Shown piece after piece: positions 44,363-54,749 of a DNA stretch of 64,000 nucleotides (positions are counted from its first letter, which is position 1; each line of letters begins with the position of its first letter). The notes beneath the pieces were generated by a model that did not search any database, was not told the origin of the DNA, and worked only from the letters and a program-made list of their open reading frames with translations. The position numbers were made by a program, and so were the translations under genes. Source of the stretch: Marinobacterium weihaiense (GTDB lineage: Bacteria; Pseudomonadota; Gammaproteobacteria; Pseudomonadales; Balneatricaceae); assembly GCF_019061305.1 (NCBI RefSeq), contig NZ_JAHQZT010000009.1, forward strand, positions 111,719 to 175,718, read 5' to 3'.

Positions 44363-46969
44363 CTAGCCGGTATTGCGCATGCCGGCCGATATGCCGGCCA
44401 TGGTCACCATCAGAGCCTGCTCAAGTCGCTGGTCGGGCTGATTGCGGTCACGGAACAGCAGTTCGGCCTGGAGCACATGCAGGGGATCGATATAGGGGTT
44501 GCGCACGTCGATGGACTGACGAATGACACTGTTGCCTTCCAGCAGCCGCGCCTCCTGCTTGATCGCCTTGACCTGCTCCACCGCCTGCTGCAAACGGGCT
44601 CTCAGGCTGGAACCCAACGCGTGCAGTTCCGCCGAGACCAGACGCTGCTCGTAATAGGCACAGATGTTGACATCGCTCTTGGCCAACACCATTTCCAGCA
44701 TGTCGATCCAGGACTGGAAGAACGGCCAGTCCCGATACATCTCGTGCAACAACGGCAGCTGGCCTTCATCGATGGCCATTTTCAGGGCCGCACCGGACCC
44801 CAGCCAGGCCGGCAACATGAGGCGGGTCTGGGTCCAGGCGAAGATCCAGGGAATGGCCCTGAGGCTTTCCACTCCGCCATCCGCACGGCGCTTGGCCGGT
44901 CGAGACCCCAGTGGCAGCTTGGCCAGTTCCTGCTCCGGCGTCAGGGCGCGGAAATAGGGCACGAACTGTGGATCTTCCCGCACCAGAGAGCGGTAAATGC
45001 TCATGCCGCACTGTGCCATGCGCCCCATCAGCTCGCGCCAGGCAGCCTCCGGCGCCGGGCCCGGGCTCAGAGTCGCTTTGAGCACGGCGGCGGTATACAG
45101 GGTCAGGTGACGGACCGCGATTTCGGGAATACCGAACTTGAAGCGAATCATTTCACCCTGCTCGGTTACCCGCAGACTGCCACCCACCGAACCGGGCGGT
45201 TGCGCCAGAATGGCAGTATGGCTGGGGCCGCCGCCGCGCCCGACGGTACCGCCACGGCCATGAAACAGGGTCAGGCGAATGCCCGCCTGCCGACACAGTT
45301 CGGTCAGTGCTTCCTGTGCCCGGTACTGGCCCCAGGCCGCCGCCACCTGCCCCGCGTCCTTGGAGGAGTCGGAGTAGCCGATCATCACCTCCTGATGGCC
45401 GTCGATGTAGTCCCGGTACCAGTCGATGGCAAACAGGTCACGCATGCAGTCCGGTGCGTGGTCGAGGTCATCCAGGGTTTCGAATAACGGCACAACCCGC
45501 ATGTTGTGTTCCACACCGACTTCCTGCAGCAACAGGTTGACGGCGAGCACATCGGACGGCTGGCCGGCCATGGAGATGACATAGGAGCCCAGGCTGTAGG
45601 CCGGGTTGGCCGCGATCACGCGACAAGTGTTGATCACTTCCAGCACCGCCTCTCCGGGCTGCCAATGATGCGGCAACAGAGGACGGCGCGAGGCCAGTTC
45701 CTGCAGCAGAAAGGCCTGCTTGCGGGCTTCATCCCACTCCGAGTAGCGCCCCAGTTGATAGAACTCGGTCAGGGCATCGAAAACCTCGGCATGTCGATCC
45801 GCATTCTGGCGGATATCGACGCGGACCAGGGTCAGGCCGAAGCAGGCAATCCGGCGCAGCAGGTCTTCCAGGCCGCCGGCGGCAATGCAGGCCATGCCCG
45901 ATTCCTGCAATGAGCGATGACAACACTGCAGCGGCTGGCGCAGCTCGTCCAGGTCACTGATCCAGCGTTCGGGGTTGCTGGGCTGGCCCTTGAGGTAAGC
46001 TTCGATACCATCGCGGGTTTCCACCAACCGCTGGCGCAGTCGGCCCAGCAGCTCCCGGTAGGGTTCTGGATGGCTATCGGTCAGGTGGCGCAGTTCCGCA
46101 TTGGCGGCGTGCATCGACAGTTCGGCACGCAGCTGGTCCACGTCCCGAGCATACAGGTCGGCCGCCATCCAGCGCGCCAGCAGCAATACTTCCGAGGTCA
46201 CGGCCGCCGTCACGTTGGGGTTGCCATCCCGGTCACCGCCCATCCAAGAGGAAAAGTGCACCGGGCTGCATTCCAGCGGCAGGTTGACGCCCAACTGGGC
46301 TTGCAAACGCCGGTCAAGCAGGCGCAGAAATTCGGGGATCGCGGTCCACAGGGAGTTTTCGATGACAGCAAAGCCCCACTTCGCTTCTTCCACCGGGGTC
46401 GGGCGATTTTGTCGAATCTCGTTGGTATGCCAGATCTGGCTGACCAGCCGATCCAGACGTGTCTGTACCGGCTCGCCGCGGTCGCGCTGTTTCAGCGTGT
46501 CGGCAATGGCGTCGTATTTCTGAATCAGGGTGCGTCGATTGACTTCGGTGGGGTGTGCGGTCAGGACCAGGTCGATACTGAGTTCGCCCAAGCGTTGCAG
46601 CAGGGTCTCGGCATCCAGCCCTGTGGCGGTCAGCTCATGCAGCAGTCCATCCAGCACGCCGGCATCCTCGTCACCCGCACTTTCCAGGTGGCGACGTACA
46701 CGGTGATGCTCTTCGGCGATATTGGCGAGGTTGAGAAACTGGGTAAAGGCGCGTGCAATCGGCAGCACCTCGTCTTCATTGAGGTCATCCAGCGCCTGGC
46801 GCAGGGCATCCTGACTGGCATTTTCATCCAGCCGCGCGGACTTGGCCAGCTGGCGGATATGCTCGACCCGCTGCAGAAACGGCGAGCCCAAGTGGGCTTC
46901 CATGGTACGTCCCAGGCTTTCGCCCAAAACACGAACATCATCACGCAGTGCTTCGTGCAGATCACTCAT
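44363..46969 (-). CDS. ppc: Phosphoenolpyruvate carboxylase
   Basis: 868 residues, close to other bacterial Ppc. Catalytic His in VLTAHPTEVNRRTLIQKYD near residue 138, the SWMGGDRDGNPNVT segment, GYSDSSKDAGQVAAAWG near residue 545, the glycine loop LFHGRGGTVGRGGGP near 578-592, and the C-terminal VTMAGISAGMRNTG with the terminal Gly of the family. Anaplerotic enzyme making oxaloacetate from PEP and bicarbonate. A single-gene unit between adk and mazG. Confidence 0.98.
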   Translation of the reverse strand: MSDLHEALRDDVRVLGESLGRTMEAHLGSPFLQRVEHIRQLAKSARLDENASQDALRQALDDLNEDEVLPIARAFTQFLNLANIAEEHHRVRRHLESAGDEDAGVLDGLLHELTATGLDAETLLQRLGELSIDLVLTAHPTEVNRRTLIQKYDAIADTLKQRDRGEPVQTRLDRLVSQIWHTNEIRQNRPTPVEEAKWGFAVIENSLWTAIPEFLRLLDRRLQAQLGVNLPLECSPVHFSSWMGGDRDGNPNVTAAVTSEVLLLARWMAADLYARDVDQLRAELSMHAANAELRHLTDSHPEPYRELLGRLRQRLVETRDGIEAYLKGQPSNPERWISDLDELRQPLQCCHRSLQESGMACIAAGGLEDLLRRIACFGLTLVRVDIRQNADRHAEVFDALTEFYQLGRYSEWDEARKQAFLLQELASRRPLLPHHWQPGEAVLEVINTCRVIAANPAYSLGSYVISMAGQPSDVLAVNLLLQEVGVEHNMRVVPLFETLDDLDHAPDCMRDLFAIDWYRDYIDGHQEVMIGYSDSSKDAGQVAAAWGQYRAQEALTELCRQAGIRLTLFHGRGGTVGRGGGPSHTAILAQPPGSVGGSLRVTEQGEMIRFKFGIPEIAVRHLTLYTAAVLKATLSPGPAPEAAWRELMGRMAQCGMSIYRSLVREDPQFVPYFRALTPEQELAKLPLGSRPAKRRADGGVESLRAIPWIFAWTQTRLMLPAWLGSGAALKMAIDEGQLPLLHEMYRDWPFFQSWIDMLEMVLAKSDVNICAYYEQRLVSAELHALGSSLRARLQQAVEQVKAIKQEARLLEGNSVIRQSIDVRNPYIDPLHVLQAELLFRDRNQPDQRLEQALMVTMAGISAGMRNTG

Positions 46970-47060
46970 GCCATCCCCTCCGTTCAGGTTCCATAGCCTT
47001 CGATGCTAACCGATCCGACCGGTGGACCGATAGCGCCCTTGGGATGAATTTGTGACCGGA

Positions 47061-47094
47061 AAGAACAACACCCGGCGGGAGGATACGCCGGGTG
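47061..47094 (-). terminator. Terminator of relA-mazG
   Basis: CACCCGGCG / CGCCGGGTG with an 8-nt loop; on the minus strand the hairpin is followed by TTGTTCTT. It lies 8 bp beyond the mazG stop. Confidence 0.8.
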
Positions 47095-47101
47095 GAAAGG
47101 A

Positions 47102-47908
47102 TCAGAGGCCGCGCGCCTTGGCGTCGTCCCACCAGCGGTCGAGCTGATCGAGACTCAGCTGTTCCCAGTTCTGGCCACTGGCTTCGACTTGCTGCTCGAC
47201 GTGTCCGAAACGACGTTCGAACTTGGCATTGGTGTTGCGCAAGGCCTGCTCAGGGTCCATCTGCAGGTGGCGTGCCAGATTGACCTGGGCAAACAGCAGA
47301 TCACCGATCTCTTCACGGGCATTATCCATATCCCCCTGCTCCAGAGCCTGACGTAATTCTCCGATCTCTTCCTCGATCTTGTCCAGTACCCCCGTGATCT
47401 CAGGCCAGTCGAAGCCGACACGGGCGGCCCGACGCTGCAGCTTGGCAGCCCGGCTCAAGGCCGGCAGGTTGAGCGGAATGTCCGCCAGCACGCCGGTACG
47501 TGCCTTGGCATCACGCTCCTGCTGCTTGATCGCTTCCCAGGTCTGGCTGACCTGGGCCGTATCCACGGCCAGGGCCTCGCCACCGGCCAGCGTACCGGCC
47601 GGGAACACATGTGGGTGACGTCGAATCAGCTTGCCCACCAACTGATCGATGATCGCATGCAGATCGAACCAATCGCGTTCGTTGGCCAGGCGGGCATAGA
47701 ACACCACCTGGAACAGCAGATCGCCCAGCTCATCGCGCAGATGCGGCCAATCTTCACGCTCGATGCAATCAGCCACTTCATAGGCTTCTTCCAGCGTGTG
47801 AGGAACGATGCTGGCGAAAGTCTGCTGCAGGTCCCAAGGGCAGCCACTATCCGGATCCCGCAGCGCGTCCATCAACTGAATCAGATCATCGAGGGTATAA
47901 CGCATCAC
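47102..47908 (-). CDS. mazG: Nucleoside triphosphate pyrophosphohydrolase MazG
   Basis: 268 residues with tandem MazG domains. The first carries RDPDSGCPWDLQQT, HTLEEAYEVADCIE and LRDELGDLLFQVVFYARL (the ExxE12-28ExxD metal motif). The second carries KIEEEIGELRQALEQGD and AREEIGDLLFAQVNLARHL. The family hydrolyses aberrant or excess NTPs and modulates ppGpp signalling. It shares an ATGA overlap with relA upstream, so the two are co-translated. Confidence 0.96.
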   Translation of the reverse strand: MMRYTLDDLIQLMDALRDPDSGCPWDLQQTFASIVPHTLEEAYEVADCIEREDWPHLRDELGDLLFQVVFYARLANERDWFDLHAIIDQLVGKLIRRHPHVFPAGTLAGGEALAVDTAQVSQTWEAIKQQERDAKARTGVLADIPLNLPALSRAAKLQRRAARVGFDWPEITGVLDKIEEEIGELRQALEQGDMDNAREEIGDLLFAQVNLARHLQMDPEQALRNTNAKFERRFGHVEQQVEASGQNWEQLSLDQLDRWWDDAKARGL

Positions 47909-50175
47909 TGGCCTCCCCGGCGCTCACGGTGCACATCCAGCACGTTGGGCACCTGGTGAATCTTGTCCATCAACCGCCCCAAGCGCTCCAGGCGCGGAAT
48001 TTCCACGGTCATCGTCAGCTTGGCCATGTTGTTCTTGCGATCGGTCAGCGTGTTGGCGGCCAGAATGTTGAGTTTTTCATTGCTCAGCACCAACATCACG
48101 TCCCGCAGCAACCCGGGGCGGTCAAAGGCCTCGATAGTAATATCCACCGGATAGGTCTGCTCGTTTTCATCGCCCCAGTCCACGCTGATGACCCGGTCAG
48201 GATCACTTTCGCGCAACCCCATCAGATTCAGGCAATCCTCGTGGTGAATGGAAATGCCGCGCCCCTGGGTGATATAGCCCATGATCGGGTCGCCCGGTAC
48301 CGGCTTGCAGCAAGTCGCCAGCGTGGTCAGCAGGTTGCCGATACCGGCAATATTGATACCGCTACCGCCCTTGCGCGGTTCTTGCGCACCGCCCTTGTTG
48401 GGCAGAGTCAGGTCCAGTTGCGGTTCGGGACGTTCCGGCTCCAGCTGGCGCTGGGCCTCATGGATGATCTGCGACAGACGCAGATCACCGGCTCCCAGGG
48501 CCGCGCACAGGTCTTCTGCGGTCTTGTAGTTGACCGCTTGGGCTATCTTGCCCAGGTCGATCGCCTGAGGATCGAGCGCCAGCCGACGCAGCTCGCGCAG
48601 AATGATGTCGCGACCAGCATCGGCATTCTGCTCCTTGGCTTGCAGCTTGAACCAGTGCGCCACCTTGGCCCGCGCACGTGAAGTGGTCACGAAACCGTAG
48701 TTAGTATTGAGCCAGTCTCGCCGCGGCGCCTCTTCCTTCGAGGTCATGATCTCGACCTGATCACCAGTCTTGAGTGGACGGTTCAGTGGGATGATACGGC
48801 CATTGACCTTGGCGCCCCGGCAGCGGTGGCCCACTTCGGTGTGCACGCGATAGGCGAAGTCGACCGCGGTTGCCCCCTTGGGCAGGTCGATGACGTGACC
48901 GTCCGGCGTGAATACGTAGACACGGTCCTGCACCACATCCCCGCGCAGCATGTCGCCCAGCGCTTCGCTGTCGCCCAGGTCATCATGCCACTCCAGTACT
49001 TGACGCAGCCAGGCGATTTTCTCTTCATAGCCGTCCCCGCTCGAACGGGTATCTGTGCCCTTATACAAATGGTGGGCACAGACCCCCAGTTCGGCCTCTT
49101 CGTGCATGGCGAAGGTACGAATCTGTACCTCCAATACCTTGCCTTCCGGGCCGAAGACGGCGGTATGCAGGGAGCGGTAGCCGTTGGGCTTGGGCGAGGC
49201 AATATAGTCATCGAACTCATGCGGAATGTTGCGCCATAGGCCATGCACGATGCCCAGCACGGTGTAGCAGTCACGGATTTCCGGTACCAGGATGCGCACA
49301 GCACGCACGTCATAGACCTGGCTGAAGTCGATGTTCTTGCGCTGCATTTTGCGCCAGATGCTGTAGATATGCTTGGCGCGCCCCATTACATCGCCATCGA
49401 TACCGGCGTCACTCAGGCGACTGCGCAACAGCTCGACCACCTGATTGATGAACATCTGGCGATCCAGACGCTTTTCATCCAGCAGACGCGCAATGTGCTT
49501 GTAATCGTTGGGCTTGAGGTAGCGGAAGGACAGGTCTTCCAGTTCCCACTTGATATGACCGATGCCCAACCGGTGCGCCAACGGCGCATAGATATCGAAG
49601 ACTTCGCGCGCCACCAGGTAACGCTTCTTGCGGTCGCCGTTTTTAACACCGCGAATGGCGCAAGTGCGTTCGGCGATCTTGATCAGCGCAACGCGCACAT
49701 CGTCGATCATCGCCACCAGCATCTTGCGCACGTTGTCGACCTGGGCGATGCTCGTGCCAAGCACGGCATCATCGGAGCGCGGATTCTTGCGGCTGCCGAT
49801 GGCGGCCATCTGCAACACGCCATCGATCAGGCCGGCGATGGTAGCGCCGAAACGCTCGCGGACAATGTCCAGCTTGAGTTTGTGCTCGCGGACGGAGCGG
49901 TAGAGGATGGCAGCCACCAGGGTTTCCTGGTCTTGCTGCAGCTCCGCCAGGATCTGAGCCATCTCGAGCCCGGTGCGGAAACTGCCAACGGTATTCTGTG
50001 CCCAGTCGTCATCCGACTCGGCAACGGCGGCACGTGCCTGCTTGGCCAGCAGACACGCTTGCCGGATCTGTTCAACGTCTTCAACGTCTACCTGCTGCTG
50101 CAAGCGCAGCAGCCAGAGATCCAGATCAACGGTGCCATCTTCTCGTATCGGGTGGTCTTCTCGAACCTTCACCAT
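47905..50175 (-). CDS. relA: GTP pyrophosphokinase RelA
   Basis: 756 residues. The N-terminal pseudo-hydrolase region has no intact HD motif (AAILYRSVREHKLKLDIV). The synthetase domain has the EFDDYIASPKPNGYRSLHTAV segment, the acidic EFDD typical of monofunctional RelA rather than SpoT. A TGS domain (VYVFTPDGHVIDLPKGATAV), a zinc-finger-like CCKPVPGDPIMGYI and a C-terminal ACT domain (FDRPGLLRDVMLVLSNEKLN) follow. It makes (p)ppGpp on stalled ribosomes during amino-acid starvation. The ATG has only a weak ribosome site, TTAGG. Confidence 0.97.
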   Translation of the reverse strand: MVKVREDHPIREDGTVDLDLWLLRLQQQVDVEDVEQIRQACLLAKQARAAVAESDDDWAQNTVGSFRTGLEMAQILAELQQDQETLVAAILYRSVREHKLKLDIVRERFGATIAGLIDGVLQMAAIGSRKNPRSDDAVLGTSIAQVDNVRKMLVAMIDDVRVALIKIAERTCAIRGVKNGDRKKRYLVAREVFDIYAPLAHRLGIGHIKWELEDLSFRYLKPNDYKHIARLLDEKRLDRQMFINQVVELLRSRLSDAGIDGDVMGRAKHIYSIWRKMQRKNIDFSQVYDVRAVRILVPEIRDCYTVLGIVHGLWRNIPHEFDDYIASPKPNGYRSLHTAVFGPEGKVLEVQIRTFAMHEEAELGVCAHHLYKGTDTRSSGDGYEEKIAWLRQVLEWHDDLGDSEALGDMLRGDVVQDRVYVFTPDGHVIDLPKGATAVDFAYRVHTEVGHRCRGAKVNGRIIPLNRPLKTGDQVEIMTSKEEAPRRDWLNTNYGFVTTSRARAKVAHWFKLQAKEQNADAGRDIILRELRRLALDPQAIDLGKIAQAVNYKTAEDLCAALGAGDLRLSQIIHEAQRQLEPERPEPQLDLTLPNKGGAQEPRKGGSGINIAGIGNLLTTLATCCKPVPGDPIMGYITQGRGISIHHEDCLNLMGLRESDPDRVISVDWGDENEQTYPVDITIEAFDRPGLLRDVMLVLSNEKLNILAANTLTDRKNNMAKLTMTVEIPRLERLGRLMDKIHQVPNVLDVHRERRGGQ

Positions 50176-50282
50176 GGCCTAAGCCACTCCTGTGTTGCCT
50201 CCGGCGACGATTGCCGAACACCCGGGTCGGCCGGTTGATACAGCCCCGGTGTTCGTGATGGGCCCATATTCTAGTCCCTTAG

Positions 50283-50307
50283 CCGGTCCAGTGCGAGCAC
50301 TGGCCGG
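50283..50307. terminator. Hairpin after cysM
   Basis: CCGGTCCAGTGC / GCACTGGCCGG with one bulged base, 17 bp beyond the cysM stop. There is no T-run on the minus strand, so the assignment as terminator is tentative. Confidence 0.35.
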
Positions 50308-50323
50308 TCGGGCCCCGGGTTGA

Positions 50324-51220
50324 TCAGGCGTTGAAAACACCGGTCGAGAGATAGCGATCACCGCGGTCGCAGATGATGCAGACAATGGTCGCATTCCTGA
50401 CTCGCTGTGCCAACTGCAGGGCACCGGCGACCGATCCGCCGGAAGAAACACCACAGAAGATACCCTCTTCGCGCGCCAGCGCTCGCATGGTATTTTCCGC
50501 ATCCTGCTGGCTGATATCGATCACTTCATCCACCCGGCTGCGTTCAAAAATCTGTGGCAAGTAGGCTTCGGGCCAGCGGCGGATACCCGGAATCTGTGAG
50601 CCTTCCTGCGGCTGCAGGCCGACGATGCAGACCTCGGGGTTCTGCTCTTTCAGATAACGGGACACGCCCATGATGGTCCCGGTGGTCCCCATGGAGCTGA
50701 CAAAATGGGTGACGGTACCCTGTGTCTGCTGCCAGATCTCGGGGCCGGTGCCGGTGTAATGCGCTTCGGGATTGTCCAGATTGGAGAACTGATCCAGTAC
50801 CTTGCCCTCACCGGCAGCCTGCATCTCAAGGGCCAAGTCCCGCGCACGCTCCATGCCTTCTTGCTGAGTCACTTCGATCAGTTCGGCGCCGTAGGCGGTC
50901 ATGGCCGCCTTGCGCTCGGCACTCATGTTGGCGGGCATAATCAGTTTCATGCGGTAACCCTTGATGGCGGCAGCCATGGCCAGTGCGATCCCGGTGTTGC
51001 CCGAGGTCGCTTCGATCAGGCAGTCGCCCGGCTGAATATCACCGCGCGCTTCTGCCAGACTGATCATGCTGAGGGCGGGCCGGTCTTTCACCGATCCGGC
51101 CGGGTTATTGCCTTCCAGCTTGCACAGGATGGTATTGCCGTTGGGCACCGGCAGGCGCTGCAGGCGGACCAGAGGCGTATGGCCGACATAATCAGCAATC
51201 GTAGGATATTCGATGGACAT
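50324..51220 (-). CDS. cysM: Cysteine synthase B
   Basis: 298 residues, fold-type II PLP enzyme. PLP-Lys in NNPAGSVKDRPALSMI near residue 39-45, the substrate loop EATSGNTGIALAM near residue 70, the glycine loop SSMGTTGTIMGVSRYLKE near residue 170, and CGVSSGGSVAGAL for the pyridine N contact. The sequence type (LQPQEGSQIPGIRRWPEAYLP) is CysM rather than CysK. It makes cysteine from O-acetylserine and sulfide or thiosulfate. CGGAG lies ahead of the ATG. Confidence 0.95.
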   Translation of the reverse strand: MSIEYPTIADYVGHTPLVRLQRLPVPNGNTILCKLEGNNPAGSVKDRPALSMISLAEARGDIQPGDCLIEATSGNTGIALAMAAAIKGYRMKLIMPANMSAERKAAMTAYGAELIEVTQQEGMERARDLALEMQAAGEGKVLDQFSNLDNPEAHYTGTGPEIWQQTQGTVTHFVSSMGTTGTIMGVSRYLKEQNPEVCIVGLQPQEGSQIPGIRRWPEAYLPQIFERSRVDEVIDISQQDAENTMRALAREEGIFCGVSSGGSVAGALQLAQRVRNATIVCIICDRGDRYLSTGVFNA

Positions 51221-51275
51221 GATGACTCCGCAATACTTCCGCGATGGAGCTATGAGGCTATAAGAAAAGGGTTAT

Positions 51276-51303
51276 TTATTCCCGACTGTTATGGTCGGAA
51301 TAA
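51276..51303. terminator. Inverted repeat between acpS and cysM
   Basis: TTATTCCCGAC (51276-51286) and GTCGGAATAA (51294-51303) pair with one bulge around a 7-nt loop. On the minus strand it is followed about 10 bp later by TTTTC, so it may end the lepA-to-acpS transcript ahead of cysM. Confidence 0.45.
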
Positions 51304-51330
51304 TATCAGTCTGATTGCGAGCACACAATC

Positions 51331-51708
51331 TCAACGCCCTTCGGCAATCACGAAGGCCGACACATAGGCACGCTCATCCGTATAGCTCAAATGCCAGTCC
51401 GTTATCCCCAGCGCTTGCGCATGCTCCGCGGCAGCCCCCTGCACCTGCAGCAACGGACGCCCCAGGGGGTCATGGTTGACGGCAAAATGCTGCCAGCTGA
51501 TGCCGCGCCCAATGCCGGTGCCTAGCGCCTTGACGGCCGCTTCCTTGGCGGCAAAGCGCTTGGCCAGAAACAATACCGGGCGGGGATGCCGGGCATAAGC
51601 GCCAAGCTCAGTCGGCGTGAGGATGCGCGCGGGCAGACGCGGCGTGCGTGCCAGCGCCTGCTCGATGCGCGCGATTTCCAGCAGGTCGGTGCCAATGCCA
51701 ACGATCAT
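51331..51708 (-). CDS. acpS: Holo-[acyl-carrier-protein] synthase
   Basis: 125 residues. [17 protein letters not shown] at the N-terminus provides the Mg-binding Asp, and [19 protein letters not shown] near residue 47-65 the conserved Glu and Lys. It transfers 4'-phosphopantetheine from CoA to acyl carrier protein. It overlaps pdxJ by 4 bp (ATGA), the usual pdxJ-acpS order. Confidence 0.97.
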   Translation of the reverse strand: MIVGIGTDLLEIARIEQALARTPRLPARILTPTELGAYARHPRPVLFLAKRFAAKEAAVKALGTGIGRGISWQHFAVNHDPLGRPLLQVQGAAAEHAQALGITDWHLSYTDERAYVSAFVIAEGR

Positions 51709-52478
51709 GAGCGAATAGCATCTCGCTGTGACTGCACCCGCTGCTGCACCTGCATCATCAAGTCACGCATTTCCTGTACCGCCGGCTTCAGGCCAACCAG
51801 TACGGCCCGTGCAATGATGCCATGACCGATATTGAGTTCGTTCATCTCCGGGATCTCGGCCACCGGCTCCACATTATGGTAGTGCAGACCATGGCCGGCG
51901 TTGACCACCAGCCCCTGCTGCCAGGCATGACGTGACGCCAGCTTCAGCCGCTCCAGCTCTTCACTGCAAGCCACCGGCGTATCGGCATCAGCATAGTTGC
52001 CGGTATGCAACTCGATCACCGGAGCGCCACAGCGAACGGCAGCATCGATCTGGGCCGGTTCAGGGTCAATGAACAGGGAGACTTCACAGCCGATTGCCGC
52101 CAGACGCTCGCAGGCGGCACGGATCTGCGCTTCCTGCCCGATTACGTCCAGACCGCCTTCGGTGGTCAGTTCCTCACGCTTTTCCGGCACCAGGCAAACA
52201 TGGGGCGGACGAATACGCTCGGCCAACGCCAACATCTCTTCCGTAACCGCCATTTCCAGGTTCATGCGGGTCTGCAAGGTCTGCGCCAGCAGCTCGATGT
52301 CACGGTCCTGAATGTGGCGGCGGTCTTCACGCAGGTGCACGGTGATACCGTCCGCCCCCGCGTCTTCCGCCAGCGCAGCCGCCTGGACCGGGTCAGGGTA
52401 ACGGGTGCCGCGTGCCTGTCGCAGCGTCGCGATGTGGTCAATATTGACGCCTAACAGCAGACGGTTGGGATGAGTCAT
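51705..52478 (-). CDS. pdxJ: Pyridoxine 5'-phosphate synthase
   Basis: 257 residues, TIM-barrel enzyme closing the pyridoxine ring from 1-deoxyxylulose 5-phosphate and 3-amino-2-oxopropyl phosphate. Hallmarks: [66 protein letters not shown] and [12 protein letters not shown]. It lies 2 bp downstream of recO. Confidence 0.97.
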   Translation of the reverse strand: MTHPNRLLLGVNIDHIATLRQARGTRYPDPVQAAALAEDAGADGITVHLREDRRHIQDRDIELLAQTLQTRMNLEMAVTEEMLALAERIRPPHVCLVPEKREELTTEGGLDVIGQEAQIRAACERLAAIGCEVSLFIDPEPAQIDAAVRCGAPVIELHTGNYADADTPVACSEELERLKLASRHAWQQGLVVNAGHGLHYHNVEPVAEIPEMNELNIGHGIIARAVLVGLKPAVQEMRDLMMQVQQRVQSQRDAIRS

Positions 52479-52480
52479 CC

Positions 52481-53167
52481 TTACGCTCCTTTGCGTTTCA
52501 AGAAAAGTTCACGGCTGCGCAGGGGGCGTTCGCCCAGCAGCTCGGCCAGACGCAGGCGCATCAGGTACTTGGCGCTGCGCCGCACGGCAAGATCATCATA
52601 GCAGTCCTGCTCGATCGCCAGCAGGTGAGTACCGGGGATGCCCCGCGCCCCGCGGCTCGCTACCAGACCACTGCCGGCGTGCCAGTCGTATACGTGTTCC
52701 GGTTGCACGGCAGAGCAGTCGAGTGCAAATCCGAGCTGTTCCAGCAGCTGACGTTCAAAGGTGCGCAGGGCGCCTTCCACATCGGCGCCCTGTCTGAGTT
52801 CGTTCAGGGCATAACGGAACAGCACGAACAGGCGGGGATGGGGATCCAGGGGTTCCAGCAGACGCTGCACCAGCTCATTCAGATACAGACCGCACAGCAG
52901 CGACCGTCCCTGCAGCATGGCGCCGACCTCAGTGGCCTCGGCCGAGCGCAGGTTTTTCAGTTCGCTGCGCCCCTGCCAGCCAACCTGCAGCAGCTGAAAG
53001 GGCTGCAGGGTCGAGCGCAGCCGCGCACCGGGACGACGAGCGCCACGTGCCACCACACTAACCAGGCCATGCTCCAGGGTGAGCAGGTCAACCAGCAGAC
53101 TGGTCTCGCGGTACGGGCGCGCATGCAGGACATAGGCGGCAGCCGCATCGACGCGTTGCGTCATCAC
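52481..53167 (-). CDS. recO: DNA repair protein RecO
   Basis: 228 residues. N-terminal OB-fold ([34 protein letters not shown]), followed by the helical domain with [20 protein letters not shown]. It loads RecA onto SSB-coated DNA in the RecF pathway. It overlaps era by 4 bp. The C-terminal zinc-binding Cys cluster found in Gram-positive RecO is absent, as expected. Confidence 0.94.
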   Translation of the reverse strand: MMTQRVDAAAAYVLHARPYRETSLLVDLLTLEHGLVSVVARGARRPGARLRSTLQPFQLLQVGWQGRSELKNLRSAEATEVGAMLQGRSLLCGLYLNELVQRLLEPLDPHPRLFVLFRYALNELRQGADVEGALRTFERQLLEQLGFALDCSAVQPEHVYDWHAGSGLVASRGARGIPGTHLLAIEQDCYDDLAVRRSAKYLMRLRLAELLGERPLRSRELFLKRKGA

Positions 53168-54066
53168 TCGTGCCGGTAGCCCAGGCTCTGCAGTGCACGC
53201 TCATTGTCGGACCAGCCGCGCTTGACCTTGACCCAGAGGTTGAGCATCACCTTGGTGTCGAACATCTTTTCCATGTCCAGACGGGCATCGCGGCCAATGG
53301 TCTTGATGACAGCCCCCGCATCGCCGATAACAATGCGCTTCTGCCCTTCACGTTCCACCAGGATCAGCGCACTGATATTGAGAATGCGGCCATTGTGGCT
53401 GAATTCTTCGATTTCCACGGTGGTACCGTAGGGCACTTCGTCCCCCAGGTTGCGCATCAGTTTCTCGCGGACCAGTTCGGCCGCCACGAAACGCGAACTG
53501 CGGTCGGTGATCTGATCTTCCGGGAACAGGTGCACGCCTTCGGGGATGCGCTGCTCCACCTCACGCTGGAGGCGCTCGACGTTATGGCCCTTCTGGGCTG
53601 AAATCGGGATGATGGCATCGAAGTGACGCTTGCCGGCCAGCAGGTCCAGCTGCGGCAGCAATGCATCCTTGTCCTTGAGCTGATCCACTTTGTTGACGGC
53701 CAGAATCACCGGACAACGCACGTGTTCCAGCTTGTCGAGCACGATCTGGTCTTCTTCGGTCCAAGCTGTTCGGTCGACGATGAAAACCACCAGGTCGACA
53801 TGGCGCAAGGCTTCTGAGGCGGTTCGGTTCATGAACCGGTTCAGTGCCTTGCCCTTGTCATCCTTGTGCAGCCCCGGCGTATCCACGTACACCACTTGCA
53901 GGTCACCTTCGGTGTGGATACCGAGAATCTGGTGGCGCGTGGTCTGCGGCTTGCGCGAGGTAATGCTCAGCTTTTGCCCCAGAATATGGTTGAGCAGGGT
54001 CGATTTACCCACGTTGGGGCGGCCCACTATCGCTACGTAGCCGCAGCGCTGGATAGGTTCGCTCAT
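53164..54066 (-). CDS. era: GTPase Era
   Basis: 300 residues. G1 [12 protein letters not shown] near residue 15-26, switch region [15 protein letters not shown]3 DTPGLH, G4 NKVDQL near residue 122 and a C-terminal KH domain ([21 protein letters not shown]). It binds 16S rRNA and assists 30S assembly. It overlaps rnc by 4 bp (ATGA), the conserved rnc-era-recO cascade. Confidence 0.98.
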   Translation of the reverse strand: MSEPIQRCGYVAIVGRPNVGKSTLLNHILGQKLSITSRKPQTTRHQILGIHTEGDLQVVYVDTPGLHKDDKGKALNRFMNRTASEALRHVDLVVFIVDRTAWTEEDQIVLDKLEHVRCPVILAVNKVDQLKDKDALLPQLDLLAGKRHFDAIIPISAQKGHNVERLQREVEQRIPEGVHLFPEDQITDRSSRFVAAELVREKLMRNLGDEVPYGTTVEIEEFSHNGRILNISALILVEREGQKRIVIGDAGAVIKTIGRDARLDMEKMFDTKVMLNLWVKVKRGWSDNERALQSLGYRHE

Positions 54067-54749
54067 GCGCCTGTCTCCTGTCCAAGGGTTGTCAGCGCCT
54101 TGCGAGCCGCTTCCTGTTCGGCCTGGCGTCGGCTGCTGCCATGCCCTTCCGTCGGTTCATCCAGCAGTGCGATCTGACAGCGGATGTGGAACGTCTGGTC
54201 GTGCGGATCACCTTCGACCGAAATCAGTTCATAATGCGGCAACTCGGCACGGCGGGACTGCAGAAATTCCTGCAGGCGGGTCTTGGCATCCTTGAGCGAG
54301 ACATTCAGATCCAGCTGATCCAGGTGGCCAGCAAACCAATGCAGGATGAATGCGCGGGCCGCCTCCACACCCTGATCCAGATAGACGGCACCGATGATCG
54401 CTTCCACGCTGTCCGCCAAAATGGAGTCACGGCGGTAGCCACCGCTTTTGAGCTCGCCCGAGCCCAGGCGCAAATAATCGCCCAGCTGCATTTCACGCGC
54501 GATCTTGGCCAGTGTTTCACCTTTTACAACCCGCGAACGCAGGCGGCTCATCTGCCCCTCACGGGCAGCCGGAAAGCGGGTATACAGATCGTCGGCGATG
54601 ACAAAGCTCAGGATGGCATCACCCAGAAATTCGAGCCTTTCGTTGTTGCGCTTGCCGCAGCTGCGGTGAGTCAGCGCCAGCTCGAAAAGCTCGGAGTCGG
54701 TACAGGGGTTGCCCAGTTTACGGGCCAGTTCAGCAGCAGGTTTAATCAA
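54063..54749 (-). CDS. rnc: Ribonuclease III
   Basis: 228 residues. Catalytic signature [21 protein letters not shown] near residue 37-57, second acidic cluster in [15 protein letters not shown] near residue 113-127, then a double-stranded RNA-binding domain ([40 protein letters not shown]). It processes rRNA and structured mRNAs. It is coupled by 4-bp overlaps to both the DUF4845 gene and era. Confidence 0.98.
   Translation of the reverse strand: MIKPAAELARKLGNPCTDSELFELALTHRSCGKRNNERLEFLGDAILSFVIADDLYTRFPAAREGQMSRLRSRVVKGETLAKIAREMQLGDYLRLGSGELKSGGYRRDSILADSVEAIIGAVYLDQGVEAARAFILHWFAGHLDQLDLNVSLKDAKTRLQEFLQSRRAELPHYELISVEGDPHDQTFHIRCQIALLDEPTEGHGSSRRQAEQEAARKALTTLGQETGA

Noticed and set aside
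47905..50175. Bifunctional SpoT/Rel enzyme
   Set aside because: The hydrolase HD motif is degenerate and the synthetase carries the acidic EFDD motif of monofunctional RelA.
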